A DNA stretch of 64,000 nt from Solen grandis. Taxonomy: Eukaryota > Mollusca > Bivalvia > Adapedonta > Solenidae. The stretch is taken from positions 43,072,696-43,136,695 of the forward strand of contig CM037788.1 of NCBI GenBank assembly GCA_021229015.1, given 5' to 3'. Under the pieces are notes generated by a model. The model had not been told where the DNA came from and did not search any database. It was given only the letters and a program-made list of their open reading frames with translations. Position numbers and translations under genes: made by a program. Shown here in pieces: positions 1-12,141 of the stretch (positions within the stretch are counted from its first letter, which is position 1; every line of letters starts with the position of its first letter).

Positions 1-1340
1 CATTTTAAAATTGCTACTTGTTTTGAAATACATTACATGTCCCATGACCTTTGATGTCACAGTGTTATCGACCTTTTTCACATTGAAAACTTTCCAAAAA
101 ATCTACATTTTCCTTGAATATTTCTGGAAGCTATTAGTGCATTTCATTAAGACTTTTTACAAACTGTATTGGTGTTATTGTTACTTTACACAATACGTTT
201 AATAACCCTTTCCCTTATATTGTCAAACAACTCTGCCTCTTTTTACAGATTACCTCGTTTAAACTCGGAATTAAGACCACCTCACAATTAAGAACAATCA
301 TTTTTGGAACCAAATAAGTTTAAGTACTGTTATGACTATATCGGTAAAATTCACCATGAAGACCACCTCGTTATTAAGACCACCTCGTTATTAAGACCAC
401 TTTTCGCTGGAACCGATGGTAGTCTTAAAAGCGAGATTTTTTAAAAGCAAATTCTTTTTCCAATTTTTTTAAAAAAAAAAATATCGTTAAAGTAAATAAA
501 TATCTCCACCTCCATCATTTAAATCCATACCAAGTGACTTCAGGCGTCTCCATGGATTCCAATGTTTACTTTCTGATTATTCGTGACTTCAATATCAGTC
601 TTTCATAGAGTCAATGTCACGAAAAGGAAGCTTCAAACAATGGCTTCATACAGTTGGTTGAGCAGCCTACCCGTGAACTTTGATCTGTCCTGGCTATTGT
701 CTTCACTAACTACTCGGCTAAAAATTGTCGCGTAACTAACATGCCTTTGTAGAATTACGACCACCATTTGATCTTAGTCCACTCTTGTAGATTAAAACAT
801 AACTTCGTGTATCATTAACAACAAACTATTGATTTCAGCTATTTTATCGTCAATATTTGAATATTTGGTTCTGTTTAGTTTGCCAAGGCCTTTTACGATA
901 GGGTACTTTTATTACTGCTTGTTTTATATAATTTACTTCCCATGGTCCAAGATTCTGCAAAAAGGGTGGTTTCCAACATTGCATTCAATTTTATCAACTA
1001 TGTGATTTTTTCAAACAGAGAAAAAAACAGCCATAAAAAAAGACTCTCGTTTTGCGAATGTCAGACATTTGCACAGAACAGAATAGATATGGTTTGTCTA
1101 AACACACGTTCAACTGGTTATTATTCCATTATAGACCATACTCTGATTTAAGAAATAAACCTACGTAAATCAACGAGCACTTCCCGAACACCAAATCTGC
1201 ATGCTTGTGTATAATTCCAAACTTGGTTCAATAGGAAATAATTTTCCCCAGTCACTGATTGGTCAATTGAAATCAGCGAAGTATACCGGGAAATGCCGAT
1301 GCTCTGGTGAAATGGCCAATCGTTGTTGTTGTTGTGTTGG
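1..1340. other. AT-rich non-coding start of window
   Basis: No convincing exon seen on either strand; the open frames here are short and have no recognisable protein character. Positions about 249-441 hold a small repeat described separately. The rest shows no structure I can support. Confidence 0.5.
249..441. mobile_element. small TIR element, CCTCG/TTAAGACC family (degenerate copy)
   Basis: The left part reads TTACCTCGTTTAA...AATTAAGACC. The right part, on the complement, reads AATCTCGCTTTTAAGACTACC, so the ends are imperfect inverted repeats. Between them TTAAGACCACC recurs several times (about 271-402). A better copy with the same ends lies at 49,783-49,952. No coding capacity; probably a non-autonomous DNA element. 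Confidence 0.5.
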
Positions 1341-1361
1341 GTTTTACCGTCGATATGTCAG
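1341..1361 (-). mobile_element. SINE tail, piece 1, split by the insertion at 1,365
   Basis: GTTTTACCGTCGATATGTCAG matches the tail of the SINE at 32,250-32,460 (complement reads TTTTACCGTCGCTTCGACAG). The matching remainder, TTCAGTCCTACAGCGACGCC followed by CAACTAATTACAGG, resumes at 2,891. The two pieces are one SINE tail interrupted by the 1,365-2,887 element. Confidence 0.7.
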
Positions 1362-1364
1362 TTA

Positions 1365-2887
1365 AGGCCTGGTCACAACCAAACGTTCGCTTTTCTGAGA
1401 ACGTTGGGAGGGAGTGGCAACAGCAGGGAGGGAGTACGCCAACGCACTTCACTCGCACGGCTTCCGCAAAGTGTAAGTACGTGGCCTGCACACCACTCCT
1501 GGCCGTCAGCGGCTGCGTACGTGGAAAGTGAGTTGTACGTGCTTCCAACGTACGATCTCCGTGCGATTGCCACGTTAGCGTACGGAGGCTGTACTTACGT
1601 GTGTTGCTCACGTTCGGTGTCCTTATTCACTTGCATGTTGTACGTGTGCAAGTGCGATGATCGTGTGTTTTTCCGCCCGATGTCCAGGGGGGGGGGGGGG
1701 TATATATCGGATGACCTTCCCGAGGTTCTCCAGAAGGTCCGGCTGCTGCTGCCTCAAGATGCCGTCCAATCCAATCCAGATTCTGATGCTGTAAGAGCAG
1801 CTTCGAGTGGCAGCGCATGCGTTGTAAGTCGAAGCACGTACTCACTCGGCACGGCCCACGTGAGTTCTGCGTGCTCATTCGACAGTGGACTGGGGAAGTG
1901 CCGGGTCAGCACAGACCACGCACGTGCTAAGTGCGCCGTCAGTAGAGTAAGAGATTGTGGGGGAAACTTTCATAAGATTCACGGAGTCAGTGCGTTGTGC
2001 GCTCGTAGGCTGTATAAGGTACCCGCGTGTCAACCGTACTGGGGTGATTCCGTAGATCGAACGCAGCGAAAAATCCTAATACCCCGGTTACACATTCACG
2101 GAAGAACGGTACGGAAGAGCTACAGTGTTACCGGCAACGGATGACTACGGACATGTCAAATTCCGGCTTCTGCCACGGTTCTAGTACGATGCACAACGGT
2201 GTGAGTACGGAGTTTGACGGATACACGGGAAGATAATAGGTAAAAGAACCAGGAGAGATACGGATTCCTACGGTTCTGATACGGATTCCTACGGTTATGC
2301 ACGGTTTAATACGGAGCCTCACGATATTGGTCGATTCTACTACGGATACACTACGATCTATTACGGTAAAAGTACGGGTACGGTACGAATAAGAACGGTC
2401 CGATACGTGGGTCTCCGTATCAAACCGTGGAAATCCTTGAAATTTCTGGAACTACGGTTCAGGACGGGCTAATACGGTTTTCATACGGACCAGGACGAAT
2501 CGCTACGGTCTTATACGGACTACTACGGACTACTACGGATACGCTACGGTCTGTTGATCCGTGACAAAATTTTGAACATGTTCAAAACTTGTCAAGGACC
2601 GCTACGGATATACAATGACTACTACGGATGATCACGGTTACAATACGGAGAACTACGGACCAATACGGATAGCTACGGACAATGCCGGAGCGAATCCGTA
2701 ACTCTTCCGCGGCGGTCTTCCGTGAATGTGTGACCGGGGTTTAATGCACCTAAAGTACAACGGCGTGTCTGCGTGCTCCAAATTCCGTACGGAGGCGGTA
2801 CTCACCACGTACGGATCCCCGATTTTTCCCACGGTTTTGCAAGTAGACAGCACGCACTTGCAAGTACGGCGGGTTGGGACCACGGCT
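1365..2887. mobile_element. 1.5-kb PIF/Harbinger-like non-autonomous TIR element saturated with TACGG/TACGT
   Basis: It is flanked by a 3-bp TTA duplication (1,362-1,364 and 2,888-2,890). The ends are inverted repeats: AGGCCTGGTCACAACC on the left and, complemented, AGCCGTGGTCCCAACC on the right. A 3-bp TWA target duplication is typical of PIF/Harbinger transposons; that assignment is inference from end structure. It sits in a SINE tail whose two halves rejoin when the element is removed. The interior is much richer in G+C than its surroundings. TACGT dominates the left third. TACGG dominates 2,110-2,870, about 29 times by hand count. A Gln/Leu-rich coding-like stretch (ILRQQQPDLLENLGKVIR) reads on the minus strand around 1,715-1,790 and may be a remnant of an autonomous element's gene. 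No intact transposase. Confidence 0.8.
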
Positions 2888-3030
2888 TTATTCAGTCCTA
2901 CAGCGACGCCCAACTAATTACAGGTTGAGTAAGGTCATTGATTATATTTCATGTATTTCTGTATTGTACCTCTTGTCTCATTGTATTGTAATGTGCTGAG
3001 TGTAATAAAACTTGTAACTTGTAACCAAAT
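2888..3030 (-). mobile_element. SINE tail, piece 2, with AATAAA-type 3' part
   Basis: It continues the SINE tail broken at 1,362 and carries the CCAACTAATTACAGG block also seen at 21,970-21,987 and, complemented, at 32,390-32,405. Then follow a T-rich stretch and TAATAAAACTTGTAACTTGTAAC near 3,002. Confidence 0.55.
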
Positions 3031-4600
3031 GCAAACAGGCACCCATTAATACGAATATCATTCGTCTTGCTTCTCTTTTACAAATACCTATATATTTCAT
3101 TACTTAACAATATTGTTAGTTTAATTGATAATTAAAAGGTAATAATTGATTTCGGCTTAGTCATTTACTTGAATATTTTATAAAACAGGAATGGTGGAAT
3201 GCGTTTCTACCCAGTTTAAGAATTTAAGTATTACTTAGCGTTAAGTATTGTTGGTGGAATTCGAGCCAGATCTTCTCTGGCATAATTGCTGGATCATATC
3301 CCAATGTCAACATTTTCAGCAGAACTTTCTAGTTTTTGAAGACATAAAAGAACTGGGTTATATACGGCAGTCCGCCGTACATGTAGCTAATAGTCACTGT
3401 GCGGAAACATTCGGGATAGCAATAAAACCTCCCGGTCACAAAGTGGACACTTTATCCCTGTTCCGGTACGGCTTATGTTAAAACTATTATCGATGTACCC
3501 GTGATCAAGAAAATGAAAATATGTTTTAAGTAATGTAATTTAGAATTTAAGAACTCTTTATTACGTTTATGTTTTCATTGATCAATGAACCTACAAGGAC
3601 GTACCGCCAATTTATTGAATTTAAAGGCTTGTTTCGGTTTTTAGCGTCTGGTGTATTTACTTGGGTAATCAGTTGCTTATACAATCAAAACATAGTGAAT
3701 AATATAGTTTAATGAAATTGCAAAACGTCTGACAAGTTTGAACCAATTGTACTTAATATTTCCAATATCGTTTATGAAGGCGTTTTCTGCTTGTTCATGC
3801 TTCTTGCGTCTCATTCAATGCATCATTAACGACTGTTAATATTCCAAGTCTGTCTCCTCATGTGACCAGTAAAACATACATTAACGCATCTTAATATATC
3901 ACCGCGACACAAGCTTGGTTTTACGCAATCATAAAATGGCTGCCGAAAGCAAATTTGTTGAATTTATATTACCGACCAAAGAGTGTTTCTTGCAGCTCTT
4001 GAAAAACATGACCTCAGTAGTCATTAAAAGATGAAATAGCTACATACGGATTATTCCATAAAACAAGTCACAGATGTATATTTTTATAATAACTTTATAT
4101 CATATCTCAAGCAATATCCAAGGTAAAGCTCTTGACATATAAATTGTCAATTTACATTAAGTTCAATGTCAATTTTTCATATGATTGTGGTGTTGGGACA
4201 GACTACAATAATATGCACAAAATGTTTATATTTACATTCACGTTCGTATCTATAGACGTAGCAGTTATTTAGACGTGGCTCAGGGTGGTCTATTTCTAAA
4301 TTTTCTGTAAATTTACAAGACACTAAGCAGATATGAGTTACAGTTGCACATGCAAGACTATCATAATTTCTGAGAAACGTTTCTATGTGTTGTTCTCGTT
4401 GTTATTTTGTTGATGATAACGATGATGATGTATTTAGTTTTGAAATTTCATACTGCAGAATTCAATATATTCATAAATAGCTATTTTGAGCCGGGTTATG
4501 GCTATAAAAGCATACCAGATATGTTAAATTACATGCGGTTATCATAAAATGTTTTCTATATTCATATGTATAATTTTATAACTATGCACGGAGTCTAATC
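3031..4600. other. AT-rich intergenic sequence
   Basis: No repeat or exon recognised with confidence. A short open frame starting ATGGCTGCCGAAAGC at 3,935 (about 32 codons) has a good start context but no supporting homology or clear splice donor. Confidence 0.4.
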
Positions 4601-4604
4601 ATTT

Positions 4605-4720
4605 CGTGATCGTTCGCCGCACCAAGCCAATCAACCAGACTGACTTTGGTTTGTCTCGGCAAAGGATCGAACCTACGTACGCCTTTATCTCTTGATCACC
4701 TAGAATGGCGAAAAACCTGT
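4605..4720 (-). mobile_element. tRNA-derived SINE head (fragment)
   Basis: On the minus strand GTAGGTTCGATCC is a good RNA polymerase III B box, and an A-box-like TGATCAAGAGATAAAGGCG lies about 30 bases upstream of it. Flanks do not form an acceptor stem, so this is a SINE head or decayed tRNA-like sequence rather than a functional tRNA. Confidence 0.45.
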
Positions 4721-5111
4721 GAATGTGAATATGTACTGAGTTATAAAAATCAGGTAAATGAAGAGCAATACTAAGTTTTTCTCCGTCTCAAATATTTGGT
4801 ATCATTTTACATACTATGAAATAGACGTTAGTAAACTAAAAGTTCCCTTACTTAAAAGGAAGGCTTGCCCAGGTCGTTGCTTAACCACCAGTTATTTTTT
4901 GAGTCTTGAACCCAGTATAATAACTAAGCACTGTCGAATGAACTTACCGTGATATATTGAATATAGAATTCAAATATAATTGGCACATGCTTGCAAGTAT
5001 TGTTTAATACTATGTTTATATATGAACAGATTACATCAAATGTTTTCTCGAAGAGTTATATGCTGATTGATACATCTGCTAAATTACAAACCGAACTTTA
5101 ATAATTGGGCT

Positions 5112-5141
5112 TATAATAATAATAATAATAATAATAATAAA
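5112..5141. repeat. (ATA)n microsatellite
   Basis: About ten uninterrupted ATA units. Confidence 0.9.
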
Positions 5142-5721
5142 TGAATTCCGGGTATGTATTTTGTTAAAAGAATAAAGCAGAAAACCAGAACAAGAGGCTC
5201 GAAGTTGCCTGGGGCGAATCATATCGAACTTCGAGCCCCTGTGTTTCTGATTGGTTATGCCTTCCCAAAATTCATTAAAAAATGCGGGAAACCCGCACAT
5301 GATGTGAACACAAACGGATAACCTCGGCTATCTGCCAAATGTAACATGTCCGAAATGTTAAAAAACAATGATGAGGGATCACAATCCGAGTAAATTAATG
5401 GGCTAGCGGCCATGGCAGCAATTACATTAGAGTAAACGCAGGAAGTAGCGTCTTTCGTACCATAGGTCAGTAATATAGGTCCACGGTCCTATCTCCCGCT
5501 TTATTTGCTATTTTTCCTCATATAAACTTGTTTGGAATCATTGGCAAACAGAGCAGACTCATTTCATAAAAGTGTCTGATAGGATTTCATTTGTTCATTT
5601 ATACAATATTGTATCTCAGATCCTACAAAGTCTGCATGGCAAAGAAACACCCATAGTTCCATAAATCATTCAAATTCAGTAAATTGATAATTAGGTAAAG
5701 GGTTAATACGCTAATATGTCT

Positions 5722-5970
5722 TATGCATGCAGATGATTTGGTATTGTTGTCAACATCAGTAAATGGTTTACAAAATTGTTTAGATAAATTGAAAATACAT
5801 GTATATTGTGATAATTATGGTTTAACTGTTAATCTGAAGAAAACAAATGTTATTGTGTTTAGCAAATCTGGAAAGAAATGTGATGTTAAATTGACATAAA
5901 ATGGTTTAGATGTCGAACAGGTCATGTCCTACAAGTATCTTGGTATTGTATTTTCATATATTACTGGAAT
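5722..5970 (+). pseudogene. LINE reverse transcriptase fragment (MHADD active site)
   Basis: The plus-strand frame reads MHADDLVLLSTS, the catalytic motif of non-LTR reverse transcriptase (usual form xADD). Palm/thumb-like segments follow: CLDKLKIHVYCDNYG, then NLKKTNVIVFSKSGK, then YKYLGIVFS. In the family the YLG motif sits about 70-80 residues after the catalytic Asp pair, as here. The frame is broken by a TAA after DVKLT, and no further LINE sequence is recognisable on either side. It is a short dead fragment. Its subfamily differs visibly from the two LINEs at 32-34 kb and 36-40 kb. Confidence 0.8.
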
Positions 5971-6600
5971 AATGTCGGTGTGACGTGAAATCCAACAAAC
6001 AAACATAAAAATTCGGCTTGAATATCATCTACATTTTTCTGTATCCTGGTCTGTTCGTGTGATATTCACCTGTGTCCTATATCCTACTGTATTTGTATTA
6101 GTGGCATGTTTGTGTCACTTCAAAACAAAATAGCTCGGAACTGTAATTCACTCGCATTGACCAGGAGGCCATGGTGGCCCTTATATCGCTCACCAGCGAA
6201 AAAATTGTCTTGATTGCCTGTACAAGTTACTATGTTGTAGAATACTCATACTGAATATATTTCGTGTGGCTTTATCAAGGATCAACATGTGAATACGGCC
6301 TGTGAAGAGCAACAAAAAGTAAATTACAGCCAGTTTAGTACCTTGTTTCATCTCGATTATTATAGCAAATGCGCACAGCATAGCAATTGTTAAGTGCAAA
6401 ATAGCAATATTTTAATCGTATTTTACTCATATTTATAAATCTAGTAGTTTTTCTATCAGTACTGTCAGCATGACAGACGTGCACTTAAATTACGGAACGC
6501 ATTTAAAGTCTATATATTTGACATACCTACTCCACTCATGAATGGCTTTCAGCATTCTCATTAAAATCAAATCCTAATTTGGATTAGGATCTGACAACAT
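5971..6600. other. non-coding interval
   Basis: No exon, tandem repeat or inverted repeat supported here. Confidence 0.4.
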
Positions 6601-6730
6601 CGCATTAGGGGTCACGTCAGATTGACTTAATTTATATGCATAAACAAGTGCTCGATTTTTAACCAATTAAATAGCGCGTTTCTAACTGACTTCGGTAAAA
6701 CATTTGTCACAGGGTGAGAAAAATGTTCGG

Positions 6731-6806
6731 CTTGACCGGGACTCGAACCCGAGGCCTCTTCCTTACAGGTCGAATGCTCTATCGAATGAATTACCCGGCC
6801 GGCTAC
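6731..6806 (-). mobile_element. tRNA-like SINE head
   Basis: On the minus strand a tRNA-like sequence of about 75 bases is seen, with B box GGTTCGAGTCC (6,739-6,749) and an A-box-like TCGATAGAGCATTCGACC. The 5' GCCGGCCGGGTA does not pair with a 3' acceptor strand. No CCA-proximal stem or terminator is seen, which argues for a SINE rather than a tRNA gene. Confidence 0.55.
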
Positions 6807-7016
6807 TTAGATATCTTTCTACCCTATTATGAGATTGATGCGGGTACTTCCCCCTTATATACCGAATGATTCTGTAGCCGCCAATTTGATTGGCTTACAC
6901 AAAGGTCAATCTGAAACGACCATCTATACGATGTGGTCAGATCAAGTTAGCATACTAAATCTTATTTAAATGACATTGGGCTTTCAGTTGACGTCAGTGA
7001 GACAAACTAGTGATTT

Positions 7017-9966
7017 TTTTTAGCTCACCTGAGCACTTTTGCTCGGGTGAGCATTTGTGATCGCCCTTTGTCCGTCGTGCGTCGTCAGGCGTCCGTCGTC
7101 CGTCGTCAACAATTGTTTCTGAACACTCTAGAGGCCACAGTTTTAGCCCAATCTTCATGAAACTTGGTCAGGATGTTTGTCTACATAATATCTTGAATGA
7201 GTTTGAAATGGGGTTTGTGGGGTTAAAAACTAGGTCACCAGGTCAAATTTTAGAAAAACCTTGTGAACACGCTAGAGGCCACAGTTTTGACCCAATCTTC
7301 ATGAAATTGTAGGATGTTTTCTACATGATATCTGAGAGTTCGAAATTGGGTCATGTGGGGTAAAAACTAGTCACCAGGTCAAATTTGAAAAACTTGTGAA
7401 ACCTAGAGGCCAAAGTTTTGGCCAATCTTCATGAAACTTGTTCAGGATGTTTGCCTACATGGTATCTTGAATGAGTTTGAAATTGGGTCATGTGGGGTTA
7501 AAAACTAGGTCACCAAGTCAAATTTTAGAAAAACCTTGTGAATACTCTAGAGGCCACAGTTTTGCCAATCTTCATGAAACTTGTCAGGATGTTTGCTACA
7601 TGTTAAATTGGTCATTGGGGTCAAAAACTAGGTCACCAGGTCAAATCTTAGAAAAAAATTTTGTGAACACTCTAGAGGCCACAGTTTTGGTCCAATCTTC
7701 ATGAAACTTGGTCCGGATGTTTGTCTACATAATATCTTGAATGAGTTCGAAATGGGGTCATTTTGGGTAAAAAACTAGGTCACCAGGTCAAATCTTAGAA
7801 AAACCTTGTGAACACTTTAGAGGCCACAGTTTTGGCCCAATCTTTATGAAACTTGGTCAGTATGTTTGTCTACATATATTGATGAGTTCGAAATGGGTCA
7901 TTGGGTAAAAACTAGGTCACCAGGTCAAATTGTGGAAAAACCTTGTGAACAGTCTAGAGTCCACAGTTTTGGCCCAATCTTCATGAAACTTGGTCAGGAT
8001 GTTTGTCTACATGATATCTTGAATGAGTTCGAAATTGGGTCATGTGGGGTCAAAAACTAGGTCACCAGGTCAAATTGTACATGAAATCTTGAATGAGTTC
8101 GAAATTGGGGCATTTGGGGTCAAAAACTAGGTCACCAGGTCAAATTCTGGAAATACGTTGTGAACACTCTAGAGGCCAAAGTGTTGGCTCAATCTTCATG
8201 AAACTTGTTCAGGATGTTTGCCTACATGGTATCTTGAATGAGTTTGAAATTGGGTCATGTGGGGTTAAAAACTAGGTCACCAAGTCAAATTTTAGAAAAA
8301 CCTTGTGAATATTGTAGAGGCCACAGTTTTGGCCCAATCTTCATGAAAATGGGTCAGGATGTTTATCGACATGATATCTCGGATGAGTTCGAAATTGGGT
8401 CATGTGGGGTCAAAAACTAGGTCACCAGGTCAAATCTTAGAAAAACCTTGTGAACACTTTAGAGGCCACAGCTTTGGCCCAATCTTCATGAAACTTGGTC
8501 AGGATGTTAACCGACATGATATCTCGAATGAGTTCGAAATTGGGTCATGTGGGGTTAAAAACTAGGTCACAAGGTATAATTCTGGAAAATGTTGTGAACA
8601 CTCTAGAGGCCAAAGTTTTGGCCCAATCTTCATGAAACTTGGTCAGGATGTTTACCGACATGATATCTCGAATGAGTTCGAAATTGGGTCATGTGGGGTT
8701 AAAAACTAGGTCACCATGTCAAATTTTAGAAAAACGCTGTGAACACTCTAGAGGCCACAGTTTTGACCCAATCTTCATGAAACTTGGTCAGAATGTTTTG
8801 CTTCATGATATCTGGATTGAGTTCGGAATTGGGTCATGTGGGGTCAAAAACTAGGTCACCAGGTCAAATTCTGGAAAAACCTTGTGAACACTCTAGAGGC
8901 CACAGTTTTGGCCCAATCTCCATGAAACTTTGTCAGGGTGTTTGCCTACATGATATCTCAGATGAGTTTGAAATTGGGTCATGTGGCGTCAAAAACTAGG
9001 TCACCAGGTCAAATTTTGGAAAAACGTTGTGAACACTCTAGAGGCCAAAGTTTTGGCCCAATCTTTATGTAACTTGTTCAGGATGTTTGCCTACATGATA
9101 TCTTCGGATGAGTTCGAAATTGGGTCATGTGGGGTCAAAAACTAGGTCACCAGGTCAAATTGTGGAAAAACCTTGTGAACAGTCTAGAGTCCACAGTTTT
9201 GGCCCAATCTTCATGAAACTTGGTCAGGATGTTTGTCTACATGATATCTTGAATGAGTTCGAAATTGGGTCATGTGGGGTAAAAACTAGGTCACCAGGTC
9301 AAATTTTAGAAAAACCTTGTGAACACGCTAGAGGCCACAGTTTTGACCCAATCTTCATGAAAGTTGGTAAGGATGTTTATCTACATGAAATCTTGAATGA
9401 GTTCGAAATTGGGGCATTTGGGGTCAAAAACTAGGTCACCAGGTCAAATTCTGGAAATACTTGTTAACACTCTACAGGCAACAGTTTTGGCCCAGTCTTC
9501 ATGAAATTTGGTCAGGATGTTCGTCTACATGATATCTTTGATGAGTTTAAAATTATGTCACTAAGTGTTAACAACTAGGTCACCAGATCAAATCTTAGAA
9601 AAACCTCGTGAACACTTTAGAGATTACAGTTTTAGACTAACCTTAATGTAACTTGGTTAGAATGTTTGTTTACATCAAATCTCGGATGAATTCAAAACTG
9701 GGCAACATAAGGTCAAAAAATGTAGGTCACCAGGGCAAATTTTTAGAGAAATCTTGTGAACACACTAGAGGCCTACATTTTTTCCCAGTCTTCATTTAAT
9801 TTGATATGAATGATGACTGCATGAATTCCCAGTTGAGTGCAAGTTCAGGTAGGATCAAAATGTAGGCCACTTAGTCAAATGTTAGAAAAACACTTTAGAT
9901 GCCAGATTTTTTGTCACACAGCCATCTTAATCAGGTGAGCGACACAGGGCCATCTTGGCCCTCTTG
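7017..9966 (+). mobile_element. hairpin-ended tandem-core element, long copy (~19 units of ~145 bp)
   Basis: The left end is a hairpin, AGCTCACCTGAGCAC-TTTT-GCTCGGGTGAGC, placed right after a T run. The right end is another hairpin, AGGGCCATCTTGGCCCT, followed by CTTGTTTT. Between them lie about 19 diverged copies of a ~145-bp unit with landmarks CATGAAACTTGGTCAGGATG, AACTAGGTCACCAGGTCAAA and GAACACTCTAGAGGCC. Spurious open frames run through the array because units share frame. An inverted short copy with the same two ends lies at 13,259-13,997. A T-run target, a terminal-proximal hairpin and an internal tandem array fit non-autonomous Helentron/HINE elements or the bivalve pearl-type elements; this classification is inference. 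Confidence 0.8.
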
Positions 9967-11390
9967 TTTTGTTACGTGATAGGTTATAATTTTGCCTATC
10001 AGATTGTTAGCATATTCAAGCTATAACCGTATAGTCAGCGAATTATGGTGAATTAAATACATGAAGCAGATCTGGATTCTGGACTTGTTTGGGTCGACCC
10101 ATACCGCAACTAACTCAGAGTTTGTGTTACATTTTTAATTTACACTACAATTCAATATGACAACGCTTGATCCTCATGATCTCCCCGTACAAACTACCCG
10201 TGTAAACCGTGTACCCAAACACCAAAAATATACATGCAAATGTTAAAACACCATGGGACAACGACAGACTGATTCAATTTCCAATACATGCACTTATTGC
10301 AAACGCGATTAAAACAACCGTATAAAATACAAGAAGCATTCCATTTCAAACCCGAACTAGAAAGAGACAAACGTATGACACAAGACAATTATAACATACA
10401 TACGAATTAAAGATTCTTTCACAAGGCAGCGAAGACAACCTTCTCAGACGAGAGATGCCGACCAACCGACCACTCAAACACAAACCTTGCTTCCGTGAAA
10501 TCACGACGAAGCGCGGGAAACTATTTACAACCATGAACAGCAGGTTTCTCCCTTTCACGAGTTGCATGAGCAGAAAGCCCAAGCGTGTGGAATTTTACAT
10601 AAGTGTCAAGGTAGACGTAGGAGTTGAACTGAGGTGTTGGAAGGGGTTCTTTGTATAAATACAACAAAGTAAAATATATTAAAAGATGGCTCTGCTACAC
10701 ACATCTGACTGTTTATTGATCTTGGACCGACATTTAACTTGAGATAGCATAGTGATTTAATTAATTGTTATATATATTAAATTGAAATTGTTATTTATGA
10801 AAGCAATGGTGTTTTGCTTTAAGGACTGTGACAGTACTAGCGACTAGCGGCTAGCTGGGTATACAATATTCTCTAGTTAAGAACTGCATCCATGTGTTAG
10901 TATCCTGTAAGGTACATTAGATATATGCATGTTGCCTGACCCTAGTCCTTGAATTATGGACATGAATTTGATTTAGTGTCTTATTTGTAAAGAATTAACT
11001 TGGCGATTGATTGTGTATAACGAAGTGCGGCTTTGTGGTGTTTAAGCTATTACAACAAGCCACGTGTATAAGGCCTGGAAAATAATGATTTTTAATCTTA
11101 ACAGCTTTGCTATATTTGTGAATAAATATTGTAAATACAAATGTAGGTATGATTAATAAGTTACTTTGATATGCAGCGTTTACTCATCAACTCTACATAA
11201 GAGTTATGCTTATATAAATAAATGTATGTATATGAATAACAATCTCATAGCAGAGGTGTCGTTGGCCCCTTTAATAGTAAAACATTTCGGATCAACGACG
11301 GCAAAGAATCTTGTCAAAACGAAAGAAAAGGTAATTAAAAAATAAATTGCACTGACGTTTATTTGAAGGACCAAAATCATAAAAATGAAA
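9967..11390. other. non-coding interval
   Basis: Several short frames occur (for example around 10,455-10,658), but none shows a recognisable domain or splice structure. AC-repeat and A-rich sequence begins near 11,400. Confidence 0.4.
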
Positions 11391-11411
11391 AGAAAACAAC
11401 AGCAAAAGAAA

Positions 11412-11432
11412 ACACACACACACACACACAAT
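11412..11432. repeat. (CA)n microsatellite
   Basis: Short run of CA dinucleotides inside A-rich sequence. Confidence 0.8.
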
Positions 11433-11927
11433 AAAATAAAACGCTTTAAACAACAAAAAAAATAAAAAAATAAAAAGCATTAACATTTTTAAGCTCAATG
11501 CTTTGCTCTTTGACTTTTATTTCTTGGGAGGCATGAAATCACAAACAGAATTTCAATTTAACATTACAAGTTTATTTAAGTCTGACATTACAGTAAAATT
11601 TTGGGAGAATTAAAACCTAGTTCCATCAATGTGCCTCTCTTGGCATTTTTGTCCGGTTCGGCACTGGTTGTCAGGCCTCTGCCTAAGGGAAATGACCAAA
11701 CCGAAAGTAGAACGATGTCATAATTACGGCAACACGAATATGGTCCTTGCCAAGACAACATAAAAACGAACTTAGAAAATGCTGCTATCGCTTCTAAGTT
11801 TTGCCTTTTACATATTATAAGTTGTGATAGCTTGTTTCGTAATCGATGTAAAATAAATAAAGTTTAATTATTTGATCCGGATCCGTATCCAGCGCGTCCG
11901 CCTTTTCACCTGGCGCAGGACTGAAAT

Positions 11928-12023
11928 ATGGCGGAGAGCGATGCCGGGACATTCGGAACACCTCGCCAATTTCTTCAAAATAACATCATATCCAACGGGT
12001 TAGACCGGGGATTGTCGAATTGA
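11928..12023 (+). CDS. possible first exon or small ORF (31 aa), MAESDAG...
   Basis: ATGGCGGAGAGC has a good start context and lies just after a locally GC-rich stretch (11,879-11,925). The frame encodes MAESDAGTFGTPRQFLQNNI and ends at TGA 12,021. A weak splice donor (GGGTTAGA) lies within the frame at about 11,999. A coding-like stretch follows 120 bases downstream (12,142-12,415). The protein is not recognised. It could be exon 1 of a decayed gene or chance. Confidence 0.25.
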   Translation: MAESDAGTFGTPRQFLQNNIISNGLDRGLSN

Positions 12024-12141
12024 TACGATTGTTGCTGGGATTTACTCAAACTCCACGTAGTAGTTACCTCCCCTTTACAGTTGTATTTTTTTTTCCTTGC
12101 AAGGGAGATCACTGCGTTGAGTTAAAAGAATAAGTAAACAT

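Noticed and set aside
1323..2144. 273-codon plus-strand open frame
   Set aside because: It lies inside the TACGG/TACGT-rich TIR element. The translation is Cys/Ser/Val noise from GC-rich motif repeats, with no domain.
3935..4031. Small ORF MAAESKFVEFILPTKECFLQ
   Set aside because: Good start context, but no donor, partner exon or recognisable family; too little to call.
6731..6806. tRNA gene
   Set aside because: A and B boxes are present but the acceptor stem does not pair and no terminator context is seen; treated as a SINE head.
7471..9434. Series of 60-108 codon frames reading KTRSPGQILEKPCEHSRGHS
   Set aside because: Translations of the ~145-bp tandem unit; no start context, and frames are interrupted by unit-length changes. 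Repeat artefact.
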